Position numbers and translations under genes: made by a program. Below are positions 1 through 12,042 of a stretch of DNA of 64,000 nt, in pieces (position 1 is the first letter of the stretch; each line of letters begins with the position of its first letter). Under the pieces are notes generated by a model, which worked only from the letters and a program-made list of their open reading frames with translations, had not been told where the DNA came from and made no database searches. Origin of the DNA: Hyaloperonospora brassicae (Eukaryota; Oomycota; Peronosporomycetes; Peronosporales; Peronosporaceae); NCBI GenBank assembly GCA_947650285.1, contig CANTFL010000561.1, forward strand, positions 1 through 64,000, in the 5' to 3' direction.

Positions 1-1
1 A

Positions 2-436
2 ACTCCCTTGAGTTCTCCGACTCCGGGTACCCTCGCCACTTTACCAGATATTGGTATTGATCCTGACGACGACGTCGTTTCAGTAGTCGCTCCACCTGGA
101 ACTGGTGGTTTCCTTGCTCATCGAGCAGCGTCGGAGGTGGTCGGCATACCGAAAAAGGAGCATGAGAAAGTGCTTATCGAGATGAGTGGTCTCCGTGATG
201 CATTGGAAAAGACCCAAAGTGCATTTGACGCGATGCGAGCCCGTGTCCATGCGTTGGAGCTGGGCCAAGCTCGGATGGAGGCCCAGCTTGACCTCCTGAT
301 ACGGATTCAGCAACCGGTGGCAAGGCCAACCTATGCGGCGCAAGCGCTTCAAATTTCACGTGGGACGGATCCCGATACGGCTGAAGCAAGTCAACGTAGA
401 ACACGGGGTGTGTGCGCAGTTTACGCGGAAGTTTGA
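2..436 (+). pseudogene. C-terminal part of the element A antisense ORF
   Basis: This open plus-strand stretch of about 140 codons runs in from the left edge. It opposes the transcription direction of element A. Its residues match the C-terminal part of the antisense ORF in the complete gypsy element at 41418-42545 (shared PSPTPSTLAT-like, GTGGSLAHRA-like and EEHEKVL segments). It then continues through a predicted helical, coiled-coil-like stretch rich in Glu, Arg, Ala and Leu. In the complete element that stretch follows an in-frame stop. The first codon here (TTG) is not a real start; the true N-terminus is outside the window. Confidence 0.55.
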
Positions 437-1346
437 GCGTATACGCAATTTCTTCTTGGCGACGACCGTGAATGGCCCAATGAAGCGCGGACGCAACTTT
501 GTCTTGAAGACGGCGGACACTGCATCTGTAGGTAAGTTTTTAGCATTGAGTAGAACTTGGTCTCCGACCTCATAACGTTCAATACAACATCTGCCTTTAG
601 CTTCAGTTTGTTCGTTCTGCTTGTCTTGGCTATAAGCCAGTGCGTCACGCACATGTTGTAAGACATTCAATCGCGTTGCGAGAAACTCGCTTACCTGTTA
701 TTAAACAGTAGAAGGGATGATATCAGCAAGCCGATCGGCAACTCCTCCCCCACCAATCCCTGAACACTCAGTGAAATACTTAACGGAACGCGAGGGTGTG
801 TGAAACCATTCACATAAAACGGTGTGTAGCCGGTGGAGGCATGCACGGATTTGTTCAACGCACAATCAACGACAGGGAGCATCACACTCCAACGCTTTGG
901 CGTTTCAGCGCAAACACTGCGCAAGATGTCACCGATAATGCGATTTAATCAGTCTGCAAATGATCCGCTGTGGACATGTCCAAACGTGTGCCGAGCACCT
1001 TCGAGATGGACTTCCAAAACTTCCTAGTGAAGCGAGGATCTCTATCAGAGACAATTGCCAACGGCAAACCGTGTTGTTGAAACACTAGATTGATAAACAG
1101 CGTATCTGTACCTTCACCATCAATGGTATCCGTCACCGCCGCTAAATGATCCATCTTGCTCAAACGGTCAACAAAGACCACAATACCCGTATTTACATAC
1201 GAATCCTTCGGTAATCCAGACAGGAAGTCCATACTGATGGAATTCCAACACTCTTTGGGTATAGGCAAACTAGCCAGCGGCGCGGCCGCGTGAGGTGATG
1301 GTTTCACCCGTTGACACGTTTCACACGTACGCACATATGTGAGCAC
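356..1346 (-). pseudogene. integrase of gypsy element A (broken)
   Basis: Minus-strand fragments read as a Ty3/gypsy integrase. 1346-945 has the catalytic-core segments VDRLSKMDHL and VSDRDPRFT and a preceding CETCQRVKP, the second half of the HHCC zinc motif. 924-691 has the segment ending in NKSVHASTGYTPFYVNG. 670-356 has the C-terminal beta-barrel region with KTKLRPRFIGPFTVV. Frame breaks separate the pieces. Role in an intact element: insertion of cDNA into the host genome. Confidence 0.85.
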
Positions 1347-1364
1347 CCATTTGTATAGTTTGGG

Positions 1365-2140
1365 TCACCAATAGCATTGGCTAACTGATCCGTAGGTCTT
1401 CTGACGACCGAGATAGCCGCTCAACGCAGTATTATGTGCCTCATAGAGGACCCGATACTTCAACTCCTTATCATGAGAGACAACGATGCGAGGGGTATCC
1501 TCCACATCCGTGCTATAGCACAACAGGAATTGATCGATCGAATATCGATCTAACCTCGCACGCAATCGTGCCGGAAATTCTATGTCCGATTCCTTATACT
1601 CCTCGCTACCTAGAGCACGTACCAGAGCTACACAATGTTCATCCTTGGCATATTCCGTACGGATTCGGTCAGTGACCGATGACGACAGAGTCGTAACATG
1701 AGCAAGCTCATAGTCAGGCCTGCGTGACAACGCATAATCCAAAGCATTCTGCTTGCCCGGCTTATACTTGACCTCGAAGTTGTACTCGGCAAAGAAGGAA
1801 AGCCAACAAGCCATTCTCTGAGAGAGGTGAGGCGACTGGGTCGCAGTGCGTAGTGACGCATGATCTGTATAGATCACAAACGGCTTAAAGCCAAGTAGAT
1901 GAACTTTGAATTTGACGAGAGCATACTTCATTGCAAGTAGCTCTTTGTCATAAACAGGATAGTTTTTTTCAGCAGCTTGGAGCTGTCGAGACTGGAACGC
2001 AACGACGCGTTCCCGTAAATCGACATCTGTTTGTAACAGAGCACTGTCTATGAAAAAACAGATGCGTCACAGAAGACACTGAAAGATCGATCAGGATCAG
2101 GAAAAGCTAAGAGTGGCGCATGAAATAGACTCTCCTTTAC
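1365..2140 (-). pseudogene. RNase H and integrase zinc-finger region of gypsy element A
   Basis: The minus-strand ORF 1931-1365 reads KVHLLGFKPFVIYTDHASLR and SQRMACWLSFFAEYNFEVKYKPGKQN. These are the C-terminal half of a gypsy RNase H domain, followed by an ALSRRPDYE linker and the start of the integrase N-terminal region. The N-terminal half of RNase H, upstream to about 2140, is disrupted. RNase H degrades the RNA strand during reverse transcription. Confidence 0.85.
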
Positions 2141-3612
2141 TGATTGAAAAGCATCATGCTCGGTGCTAGTCCAGCATTATTCCACGTCATTTTTAAGGAG
2201 ATGGGATAATGGCCGAGCCATACCTGCGTAATTCGCATTGTATTTGTGTAAGTCATTGGCAAGACCAAGCCAATTACGTAAGTCTTTTTGGTTCTCTGTA
2301 ACCGGCCAATCAACGATGGATTATACCTCATCAGGATCCACTCTAAGGCCTTGCATACCAATAAAGCACCCTAAAAAGGGAATCTCTTCTGCATTAAAGA
2401 TGCACTAAGACGCTTTGGCGTACAACTTGTTCGTGCGCATGCACTCGAGCACCGCTCGTAAATGGTCAATGTGATTGTCCACATCTGACCGACCGTTCAT
2501 AGCACGACTATGGACAAAGATGTCATCGAAGTACGTCTATGCATAACCTCTGTGAGGTCTGACCAATTGTGTCACAAGACGTTTGAATGTTGACGGGTTT
2601 TTTGGCTAACACTTAACGCATAACGAGCCACTCCTAGAGCATACCGCTTGGAGTGCTGACCGCTGTCAGCGGAATATCGCTTTCTAGCATGAGAAGCTGG
2701 TAGTAATCATCGACTAAGTCGAGCGCACTGTGCATTGTACATCCCACCATTTTGTTCTGAAGAACATCCTTCCTCGAAAGTGGTGTCTGAGCCGGGATGA
2801 TGGCCGCATTATGCTTATTGTAAGCATGAACAATGCGCCACTTCCCATTAGGATTTTTGACACAGAAGGTCGGTGTGGAATAGGGGGTTTCTCTCACGTA
2901 CCGTTCCTACCGCGTGCTTTGCACGAAAAAAGTTGTCAATGACGTCACACTGTTCCTTCAGGAAAGGCCACTGCCGTTATACGCAGTATTTAGTTCCGGG
3001 AACCAAGTCACTTTCATAACGTACACCTCTATCGGGAGGTAAGACGGACGGTGGGTTGTGACACAAATCGTCTTGAAATTCCTTTACCAAACGATAAAAC
3101 GGATCAAGAAGATCCTTAAGGATCGACGATCCTCTACGGGCATCCAATTCCGCTTATGTGTCCTCAAGGACAGACTTGTCCAATAACGAGGATAAGTTCA
3201 ACTCAATATTCGGCCGAATGACCACTAACTCGAATAAATCTCCTGCCTGTAATGCTTGGCTAAATTCGCCGTCAGACATTTCGTCGAGGTCAAAGACAGT
3301 ATCCAAGGATGGAAGATTCTCAAGAGTAATGTTGCCATCATTATGGCCAGCCAACCCATTGACAAGTGTATATAGTGTATTATTACTATCATCACTTCGT
3401 GACTTCTTAAACGTTGGGCGCTTACCAGTTGTCACCCTACACTGGGATTGTTTCCTCAAAGGAACTTTACGCCTCCTAGAGGCCGGGAAAGTCGTGACCC
3501 CGTGTTTTCTATTCATCTTAGCCCGCTCTATACGAGAGATCATGTCTTGAACGATATCTGGTGAAGTGTTACGCAACTCGAACACTTCACCCAGTGGATT
3601 TACATGTAACAC
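2141..3612 (-). pseudogene. reverse transcriptase of gypsy element A (broken)
   Basis: 3612-3154 matches the pre-RT linker of the complete element. 2897-2634 reads TPTFCVKNPNGKWRIVHAYNKHNA and SALDLVDDYYQLL, the fingers and palm of a gypsy reverse transcriptase. The strand opposite 2480-2560 contains the region of the catalytic YxDD. Multiple stops and frame changes make it non-coding today. Confidence 0.85.
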
Positions 3613-3757
3613 TTCACGTACAGCATCCGGGACTAGCCCTGAAAACTCTGGCTTCTCGCCATCAATGTCATTACCTACATCCAGTGAGGTGCCACCTCGG
3701 CCGCCCTCACTCGTTGGATTTCACGTGCCACCCCATCACATCAGAAAAATTACATTC

Positions 3758-4415
3758 TTAATGTCTCGGCCCTTGGCCAACCATGCCTGCAGCATGCAGT
3801 GACTCAGTATCACAACGAGTATCACTCAACGGAGTATAACTCGCTTCACATACGGTAAAAGAGCTCCGCTCAATTTTAATGTCATTGACATTGGAGTTAA
3901 TTAAATCTGAAATACCAATGTTCAACACACTGACGTCTTCCGTCAATAGTTCGCGCCAATAGCGCTTTTGCTGACCAGCAAAGGTGGATTCATGACTCTC
4001 CAAAGATTCGCTAGTAACATTGCGCGTGTCGCCTAAGGTCTTAGACCTTCATTCAATTCATAAGTAATGGCGTTATTGGCCAAGGCATACCCAGGATGAG
4101 ATCGTATCTCGAATCAAAATCGAGGACAAGGCAGCGTTTAATGCTGTCAAAGTCCAAAAACTTCACACCTAAGTTCAACGGAACTTTAGGCGCCGTGACG
4201 CGACTACCAGTCGCTAAACGAACGGTGATCGAATCATCTTCATGCACTTTGAGCGCTCCAGCATATCGCTGACTTCCCTCAAGAGAAAGACGTCGAGCAT
4301 AATTGCATGATGCTTCGGAGTCGATTGGGATCGACCAATGCTTCTCAAAGCCTTTAACTTTTGCCTCGGCGACTAATAAGCCAGGCTTGAATCCACGCTC
4401 TGTGCTGGTGGGCAT
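3758..4415 (-). pseudogene. retropepsin-like protease region of gypsy element A
   Basis: 4415-4053 reads VAEAKVKGFEKHWSI, then SEASCNYARR where family members have an aspartic-protease D(S/T)GA turn, then DFDSRYDLILGMPW, the usual second protease block. The Gly of the DSGA motif is replaced (DSEA), so the protease is likely inactive. A downstream linker (4003-3758) is in another frame. Confidence 0.75.
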
Positions 4416-4574
4416 ATAGCTCGGTGGGGCTGAGCCCTGTATCCCTCTACCTCGTAGAGAAGCGACAGAACTCAGTTCTACCCCAGTAGGGCTCCCCGCG
4501 CCTACTAAGTGTCGACGTTTCCCCGTGCCATACCAAGTTTCTCGTTGGGGCTGGGGCTTCGACTCATAGGAGTC

Positions 4575-5560
4575 TAATGCTGCTTACGAAAAGGACAAGT
4601 GGGACGCAAGTGTTTAGTTCTTCCGCACATATAACAGCGTTTCACTTCCTGTCGTTGATTTACAACATGAATCTCCGCTTCACCTTCATCTCTAGCATGG
4701 CTGAGATCCATCGGTTCTGGCTTACAGTAAGCCGAGGTGCTCGCAGAGGTTGCCCTCGCAAAGCTTGGGTTGTACCCATTCCAACCAAGTCTGGCCGACT
4801 TGAAGTTGTGCTCAGCATTTTGAGCGATGCTAACAGCTTCCTCAAAAGTCGAGGGATTGGACCCGAAAGACCTCAGCTCTGGCCACGCCAGTGCGATGAC
4901 CTTATATGAAGACAGTCACACAGACTGTATCAGGGACAAAGGTCAGACTTCATTTCATCAGAGTTCTCAACTCTTGGACATAGTCCGTTAACACATTCAT
5001 ACCCAGAATGGTGGACAAGAAGCGTGATCGCACGAGATAAGCCTGGTTGGGCGGCGAAAAAACACGCAAAAGGTCTAACTTGAGCGAATCCCATGTGGGA
5101 AAAGCCAAGTCGACAGACGTGCGATTCGCCAGAGCCCACTTTCTTACTCTTTCATCGAGCTTGGAGATAGCCAGCGATACCCGCTGGTACTCCAGTGAGA
5201 AAAGCCCAGATATCATGGCCATCTCAATCCCATGGATCCAGAGGGTTAGGTTCCCCCCTCCTTCCCGGAGTAATGTTTAACGTCCACCCAAGGGAGCGAG
5301 ACTTAGCCACTTCGTATGGCATCGCCGCGTAGCGTGTTGGTTTTGCCGACGCTACTTGGTTCTGAACCTGCCCTAAAAAGGCCGTTTTGTACTGAATGAA
5401 GGTCTCGACTCGTGCATTGAGCACATCGGGACCTTGTGTAGCTAGGAACTCCACATATCCTGGGCCTACGGCCGCGGTCAGCAAATCGAGCGCGACTTTT
5501 TGGGCCTCAAAGAGAGGTGTGGATTGCTCCATCCTCACATAGGATCAGTCGTACCGACTC
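4575..5560 (-). pseudogene. gag of gypsy element A (broken)
   Basis: 5538-5224 starts MRMEQSTPLFEAQKVALDLL and reads GQVQNQVASA and PTRYAAMP. 5222-4950 reads VSLAISKLDERVRKWA and WDSLKLDLLRVFSPPNQAYLVRSRFL, a retrotransposon gag core. A CCHC zinc knuckle (CYMCG, then KHLRPTC) is readable near 4590-4635. Frames change between these blocks. Gag packages the element RNA into particles. Confidence 0.85.
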
Positions 5561-5572
5561 AGGCGTAGATTG

Positions 5573-5588
5573 ACTACGAGTGCTACCA
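5573..5588 (-). other. primer binding site of gypsy element A
   Basis: On the minus strand, two bases inside the LTR, the sequence reads TGGTAGCACTCGTAG. Its first eight bases are complementary to the UGCUACCA 3' end typical of eukaryotic initiator tRNA-Met. The same site lies at the same spacing in the complete gypsy copy. Confidence 0.65.
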
Positions 5589-5590
5589 AG

Positions 5591-6123
5591 TGTAGCGGAG
5601 CTACACAGCTCCTTAAGCCAGAGGTAGACTTAACGCCCAATGAGCAACTTTGGTTCTACGAACCCTACTCAAAGAGTCAACAGCTCAGAGAGCTAAGGTT
5701 TGGTTCTACGAACCCGACTCAATGATTCAACAAGATCAGAGAGCTGGCGGCCCCTGTTCCAGGGGACTAAACGATTCAAAGAATCAAACGCACAGAGTGC
5801 ACAAGGAGTAGCTGCCTTAACAAGGCGTTGCTACTTCCTTACGATCGCAAGACGCCTCAGAGAGGCACGTGTCTTTTGTTGATCAAAATGGGAACTGAAT
5901 TTGATTTCTTCTTTTAACATAAAAGAACACCTTAGAACAAAGTAATTAACCTAATCACTTGTGTCCTGAATAAACCTATTAAAAGATCTTGTAATCAATG
6001 GTTGACGGACATCAGTCTTCAACAAATTGATATTTGTGTTCTAATATTACTTTAAAGGGGATCCTATTCCTTGAGTGTACCACACCTATTGTCGACTACC
6101 AGTCGAAGTGTAACCCCATCACA
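5591..6123 (-). repeat. LTR of gypsy element A (533 bp)
   Basis: Begins TGTAGCGGAG and ends CCCCATCACA on the plus strand, so it has TG...CA ends. It aligns along its length with the 475-bp LTRs at 40837 and 47944. The extra length is mostly a 50-bp tandem duplication: TGGTTCTACGAACCC occurs at 5651 and again at 5701. The outer end is mutated relative to GTTACA in the complete element. Confidence 0.88.
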
Positions 6124-9100
6124 AACCAGTTTGTTGTTTGTCCACTCAAGACTTGAGAGTAACGGAATGTGTGTTCTTTCAAAACGTCATGTGCAGTGCA
6201 TCTGCCGTCGTAGATCTGACCGATAGGATGTGACGTGTGACTAAAGCATAAGAATTCTGCCTCGAAGCTTCACAAGGTGAGCTAAATACGCAGATCTCTG
6301 AACGGCTTTTGGTCAATTCGAATGTTGGGAAAGTAGAGGCCACGACTTCGCTTAAGAGCGACAGCAACAAGTAACAAGGACGTCATTATCGACGAGCTCA
6401 TGCTTTTATGTTCAATCTACGCCAACAGGACGATGCCGAGTACAAGCTAGTGATGATGTTCTATTCGATAGACGCCGAGATATGCTGAAGGATGAGGACC
6501 ACAAAAATACGAATGATCACTTGATGCCTATGTAAAAGAAGCGATGGACGTATACATCGCTGGTACAGTTTTGGTGACGCACAATTGCATGTTTATGGTA
6601 AACCTTTTATTTCATTAACAACGGGATGTACAATCATGTTAGGCACCAATGCGCCGTTGTATCTCGATATGGCCGGCAAAACTGACGTTACCGGGTCAGG
6701 GATCCTGAATATAGAGTGCATGTAAAACAGCGATACTTCCAGTCTCCGATGTCGACTGCCAGCCAGCGACGTCAACTGCGCCAGTCACCGCACGAACCAT
6801 TTCACCAGAGTATCATCGCAAAGATGAGCAGAGCACAAGCGCAATGCTGCAGAAGGTCCTCTGACTTGACGCTCGCACACGAATAAGTTAAGCGTACAAA
6901 ATATGATTAAAATTGTCTGGCGTAGCGCAGCTTAAATCCTTAGACACTACGTCGATGGTGGATGTATCGCCATCGTTGGACGATTCACATATTGCTAGTG
7001 GGTTAAAGGAGACACCACTATTAACCAAATAAATGTATCAAAGTACTTTCTTGCAATGATGACACTGATAAAGGATGCCGCGTAGCTCATGCACGCGTTC
7101 GTTTAGATGAAATGAGTTGAACTACGTCAAGACTCAAGTTTTTATTTTAAAAATTGTATCAAGCGCACTGGGATTTGTCGTTTTTAACGGGTTCTTGCTA
7201 AAAAATTGAGCGAGAAATTTATTTATCTGCTGACCGCTCATTGCGCGCGAACATCATATATTGTGCGCGTTGCTTGTGACATTATTGCCTGTATAATCCA
7301 GTCACGATAATAATGTATTTATTACGGACACAAAGTAGCTGAATACAATTATTATCGTCGGATTTTGTTTTACATAGACATTCGCCAATGATCGTATGAT
7401 ATAACGAGGAGATGCCATTATAGAGTGGGTGATTGTGCTGTGTAACTTATCAGCGTACACGTATCACAAATTATACATAATGTAGCTTGGTATATACATC
7501 ATGTTCCGGATGCAGTTACCGGTGATCTTGGCCTGCTCGGATTTTTTTAATCAAAAATGGATAGTACCGCGTCGCATGAAGTATTTGCATATGGCGTTGA
7601 AACTTATAAAACCATAAACAACGTGTATCCAACCGGATACTCAAATAATAAGCAGGGTGAAAGGTCAAAATAATACTATCTTGACCTGCGCGATCTAAAA
7701 CCACAGCCGCGATGACACCTGTATTACCACTACGTGATAAACACTAGCGGCAAGTTGATGACATTTTGATATTATATAGTATGAGTTGGTAAGCAGCTTC
7801 ATCAAAATCAATAAAATAGCAAAACTCTCGAAAACTTTCGCTAGAAAAATATGCACAATGTGAGCATTTTTTTCTTAAAAGACCGAATATAAAGCACCCA
7901 ATTTTAAACAACGTTTTCAAAAACTATATTGCCTTGCTAGACGAGCTCGAGCGTTTGATCTCTCGTATGGTCACGACTCTTCTTGGTTGGTTGGTCTTGT
8001 GAGTTACATTCGGGTACACAAACGACCCACTTTATTCGGTATTTTTGAGTATGGTTTTGAAGAGGTAGTGGTAGGTTGTTCAGCTACTGTGGGGTCAAAG
8101 GCAAGTGGAAAGCGCAGTTCTGAAGCTCGCTAGACGGAGAAACAGAACAAAGAGTGTCTTGTGACTACCGATAGCTTTCTGTGCACTAGAGACGATCAAT
8201 AAAGCTTCTAGGGATTGATACAACCAAAGACAGCAAGTTGTCAATCGATGCTGATGCCACTAGCAACGTAGCAGCACAAACAGAAAATTGTGTGGCGTTC
8301 TTGTTGAAGGAGCGCAAGTTCAGTGTGGACGTGAGGTCGACGAGGCGCTTACGAACGAATTGTGTGATAAGGCTGTTCGACGTTTATATTGACAGATAAA
8401 CGTGTAGATCAATCAAGCTCATTTGAAGTCGGGCATTACGCAAACATGCTGACGATACACCCGTGACTTAAGGTTTGTATTGAAATGTACATATTTAACG
8501 CTGTCCTCCGACCAAATACGTCGAAACGGCCGGCCTACTGTACTTCTCTACCCCTACACTTTTTTATTGTTCTAAAACATAAAAATATGCTCTGTAATTG
8601 GATGAAAATACGTTGCTATAATTCTATTTGCTCGTTCGTCGTTTACGAAAACTAATCCAGGTCGGAGAAGCGACGATATTCATCCGGATCACCTTTTCAC
8701 AAAAGAACGTATTTTCTTTCGTGCTTCGAAGGACCTGTCGGTATGGGTTCAAGCAGGAGAATCATTTGTTCTCGCGCCATGATCGCACAGCAAAAAAGTG
8801 GGTTTCTAGCAGTTGATGTGATGGTGTGAACGGCTCATTCTTCGAACGTTGAACCGAACAAGAAGGGAGGGTGGGAGTCCTGGCGAGGGCCTGTCAGTGC
8901 ATCAAGGAATCGGTGCAAGACGAACTGAGTGCTTGCAACGACGACAGAGAGACCATGGAATGAGATTCACCGTGACGCTCGCCAGCTTTGTTGTGCTCAT
9001 AAAGTATCTCTGCTGAGTAGTGCCAAGTGCGGCGATAGAAACTGGACATTACTGGGTCGACAAGATCAATATGCAGACGCATGGTACTATGTGGTGCTCA

Positions 9101-11035
9101 ATTTGTGCGACAAAAAGATGCGACATGCCTTTGTCGCGCACAGGATGTCTGTATCACTTGGTGTGGGACATCTTCGATCTCAGATTACTCTCGCAATCAA
9201 TGCAAATGTTGCACACATCCTATAGAATAGCCTCTGATTCCTTTTTCTGTAGTTGTAACGGTGTCAGCACGATCCGCGCATTTTTGATTAGTTTTGTAGG
9301 TCAATTCTTAATATTATCGTCGCGGATATGTTCAACAATATAAACTTAAGGGATAGCAACAAACAGCTGCTGGCAACACGCAAAGCGCATGCTGGCTTCA
9401 TCCATTGTATCGTCCAATAGCGTCACTGATAGATGATGGACGCCCGCAATTAGTGGTGAGGAGGCAGTCGTCCTGCAAGTGCATAGTTGGATACTAAGTA
9501 AGCAGGCGGACAACATATTTACAACAACTGATCTTAGTGTGCAACTTTCACTCCATTTATCCCACACAAACAAGCGTCCCGAATCGCGGTCTTCGCTTCC
9601 TCGCACAATCGGGCACGTTGCTCGACCTAATGCCGAGCGATCCACGTACCACAATCGCCAAATTCATGTATGACGAATTTGAAACGGCTGGATTTAGGTG
9701 GCTTTGCTTCATCAGCCAGTTACGTAACCGACACAACTGCAGAGGAAACAGCATCTTCATCAGCACAAACAATGGCAATTCCACTCAGCATTTGTTTCTG
9801 TTGTCGGCCTCTCCTAATGAAGACAATTCGTCGAAATTGCCGATGCCACCAGACTTATCGCGCGGATAAGAATGCAACGAAGATGAAAACAGCCTATACT
9901 ACCTTGCCAGTTCAAAGCACATAACGACACCGCCTCTTAGGCTTACATTTGAATAGTATTTGATACAATAGCGGTGTGTATGTTTCACTAACCCTTTTGC
10001 AAACCCGCTCGCCTTGTCATATCTGCGCGCCTTAGCATATCCTTGCGACATACGACTTCCATCATCCGACTCGTTCGCGAGCTTACTTGCCCGACCCGTC
10101 ATACTTTCCAGACACGGTCTCTTAATTGTGTTCTTCATAGCGCTCAGTCAGGAAGCGGATACAAACAGACTGCTGCTGAATTCAATCACAATACTATGCT
10201 AACACCGTCAAAGACGGCACAACTGCTACTTACGTGACAAAGACATCTTGCCATGTCACGCAGCTTCTCCTCGAAGAGTACGATGTTTTGATTGCACTGA
10301 GCAGTTTCTTCCTCGTGACTCGATACACATGTCTTGTAGCGAATCAGCGGCACCGGAACGGTCGCGCTCGACTCGTCACATGTCAGTAGCTACGGCACAG
10401 CAGATCTGCTGACGAGGCGGATCCTCCACCACCGGCATCCAGTACCACCGCATGTAGCGCAACGACAAGTGCGATCAGACGTGTGCAACATGCCGAACGG
10501 CCCTCGCGTACTGGCGGTCATCGAGAAATCCGGACCAAGTGCGCGCGGCGCCAGTGTGCCCGCAGAATGGCTGCATGCCCGTCTTTGTCGCTCCACTTGC
10601 AGTGCCCATCCCGGTCCGTGACATTGGTCTGGCTCTTGGCCGAATGCCAGCTCCGTCGGGATATACTGAGAGGGGCGCTGCTGCATCGTGTCTGCCATGT
10701 TAAAGCCCTAGGAATCCAGTGCCAGTGAGCTCCGGTGGGGTAAAGAGGTGCGGGCGAATCGTCGTGCATCAAACACGCGAGAATGAAGGACGACGAACAG
10801 ACACTCTCGAGAACCGGACATTGGCAGCGTATGTACGGAAGCGAGAGAGCCCGAGACCAGAAGATATTTCCACGCCACGGCGACGCGAGGCAAACGTGAT
10901 GTGCTGTCACCGTTGCTCGCTTGTGTCGCCTCGCGAGCTCTTTTCTTCGCTCCTCCGGTGGCCACTTGAAAATCAACCGCTTCCCAAGTCACAGCAGCCG
11001 CGCAACGCAGTCGACCTGACACCAACGCATTTGCC
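6124..11035. other. AT-rich intergenic DNA with no supported gene
   Basis: No reading frame here shows a recognisable domain. The longer ones are about 100 codons, most start at non-ATG codons, and they overlap on both strands with no family match. The DNA is AT-rich up to about 8500. It becomes more GC-balanced towards 10400-11000, just upstream of the sugar transporter. No tRNA, rRNA or transposon motif was recognised. Confidence 0.5.
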
Positions 11036-11112
11036 CGCTCTCTCAATCGCTCGGTCTCTCGATCTCACTCTCTCTCTCTCGATCTCTCGGTCTTTTGGCC
11101 TCTCGCTTGATA
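11036..11112 (+). promoter_or_regulatory. CT-rich leader upstream of the SWEET gene
   Basis: A dense run of TCTCTC, CTCGGTCTCTCGATCTC and related pyrimidine-rich units ends about 20 bases before the ATG at 11131. Pyrimidine-rich leaders around transcription starts are common in oomycete genes. Function is inferred from position only. Confidence 0.4.
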
Positions 11113-11130
11113 TCTCCTTCGTCCGCGCCA

Positions 11131-12042
11131 ATGCCACTTTCGTTCGAAGATGTCATGCGCGTCGCTACGACTGTATCGACGCTGTGCATGTGCATCAGTT
11201 CTCTGTCGACGGTAATCCGGTTCCATCTACGCCGCAACGTCGGGGATGCGGCTGTTCTGCCGTACGTCACGCTCTGGGTCAGCAGCCACATGTGGTACGT
11301 TCGCACTCAATGCGCATTGACACACACGTCGTACCAGCAAAGACCCACAGTATCTCGGAGTAGCTCGACCACCAACACCTTCTCTTCTGTGTCTTCTTGT
11401 TGCGTCCACAGGATGCTATACGGATGCGTAATTGGCAACATATTTCCCGTCTTCGTCACGTACGCCATTGGCGACACACTCAGCGTTGTCTTCCTCGCTG
11501 TGTACATCCGCTGGACAGCTAACCGCAGAGCTGCCATAAAAACGTGTGCCATCGCCTTACTCTGGATCGTTGCGGTGACCACGTACGTTGTGCTATGCAA
11601 GACCGAAGTGCTCCAGCAGTCCCAGCAGACGCTGTCGCTAGTAATGGGCATCATCGGGACCAGTTGCAGCCTGGTGCTCTACGCGTCGCCCCTCGCTGCG
11701 ATCAAAGTCGTGCTGCAGACAAGGTCGTCAGCGCCGCTGCCGTTCGCGCTGATTCTCGCGGGGACTATCAACAACCTGATGTGGGTCGTATATGGAGCCA
11801 CCGTACCCGACTTGTTCATGGTTATTCCATCCGCCGTCAGCGCTGGAATTGGCTTCATTCAATTGGCTCTCTGTGGCGTGTTCCACCCCTCTCGCTCTGC
11901 AGCTGGTGACATTGTGACTTCGGTCCTGCCTTGCGAGTCTCCGAACGGCGAGCTCCCAAAGTGTCGCTACAGCATCATGGAATCAGCCACGCCTTTGCCA
12001 GTTGCTTACAAGCGCCAAGAGAAGATGGAAGTGGCCGTATAG
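11131..12042 (+). CDS. SWEET-family (MtN3/saliva) sugar transporter, one intron
   Basis: Predicted 264-aa membrane protein that should move mono- or disaccharides down their gradient across the plasma or an internal membrane. Coding segments are 11131-11294 and 11412-12042. Splicing joins HMW to MLYG, giving the conserved W-x-x-Y-G of the first MtN3 repeat. Repeat 1 (about residues 8-90) continues GNIFPVFVTYAIG. Repeat 2 (about 120-205) has SPLAAIKVVLQTRSS and INNLMWVVYG. Seven hydrophobic segments in a 3+1+3 arrangement fit the family. The C-terminal tail of ~60 residues is polar. The in-frame codons upstream of 11131 start at a TTG, so the first ATG is chosen. Substrate and location cannot be read from the sequence. 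Confidence 0.88.
   Translation: MPLSFEDVMRVATTVSTLCMCISSLSTVIRFHLRRNVGDAAVLPYVTLWVSSHMWYVRTQCALTHTSYQQRPTVSRSSSTTNTFSSVSSCCVHRMLYGCVIGNIFPVFVTYAIGDTLSVVFLAVYIRWTANRRAAIKTCAIALLWIVAVTTYVVLCKTEVLQQSQQTLSLVMGIIGTSCSLVLYASPLAAIKVVLQTRSSAPLPFALILAGTINNLMWVVYGATVPDLFMVIPSAVSAGIGFIQLALCGVFHPSRSAAGDIVTSVLPCESPNGELPKCRYSIMESATPLPVAYKRQEKMEVAV
11295..11411 (+). other. intron of the SWEET gene (117 bp, open in frame)
   Basis: Donor GTACGT and acceptor CCACAG after a pyrimidine-rich stretch. The length is a multiple of three and there is no stop, so unspliced RNA would still encode a protein with 39 extra residues. Those residues are Ser/Thr-rich and would break the second helix of the transporter, so this is called an intron and not coding. 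Confidence 0.85.

Larger units (their letters stand above)
1..6123 (-). mobile_element. Ty3/gypsy element A, partial and decayed
   Basis: This is an LTR retrotransposon read on the minus strand. Its upstream LTR (as the element is transcribed) is at 5591-6123; its other end lies beyond base 1. Order from right to left: gag, protease, reverse transcriptase, RNase H, integrase, then an antisense ORF on the plus strand. All domains match the complete element at 40837-48418 closely, but stops and frameshifts break the reading frame throughout. It cannot encode a working polyprotein. Target-site duplication cannot be tested because one end is missing. Confidence 0.9.

Noticed and set aside
10719..11363. 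A 214-codon plus-strand frame upstream of and overlapping the SWEET gene
   Set aside because: Runs through the CT-rich leader in another frame with low-complexity residues and no motif.
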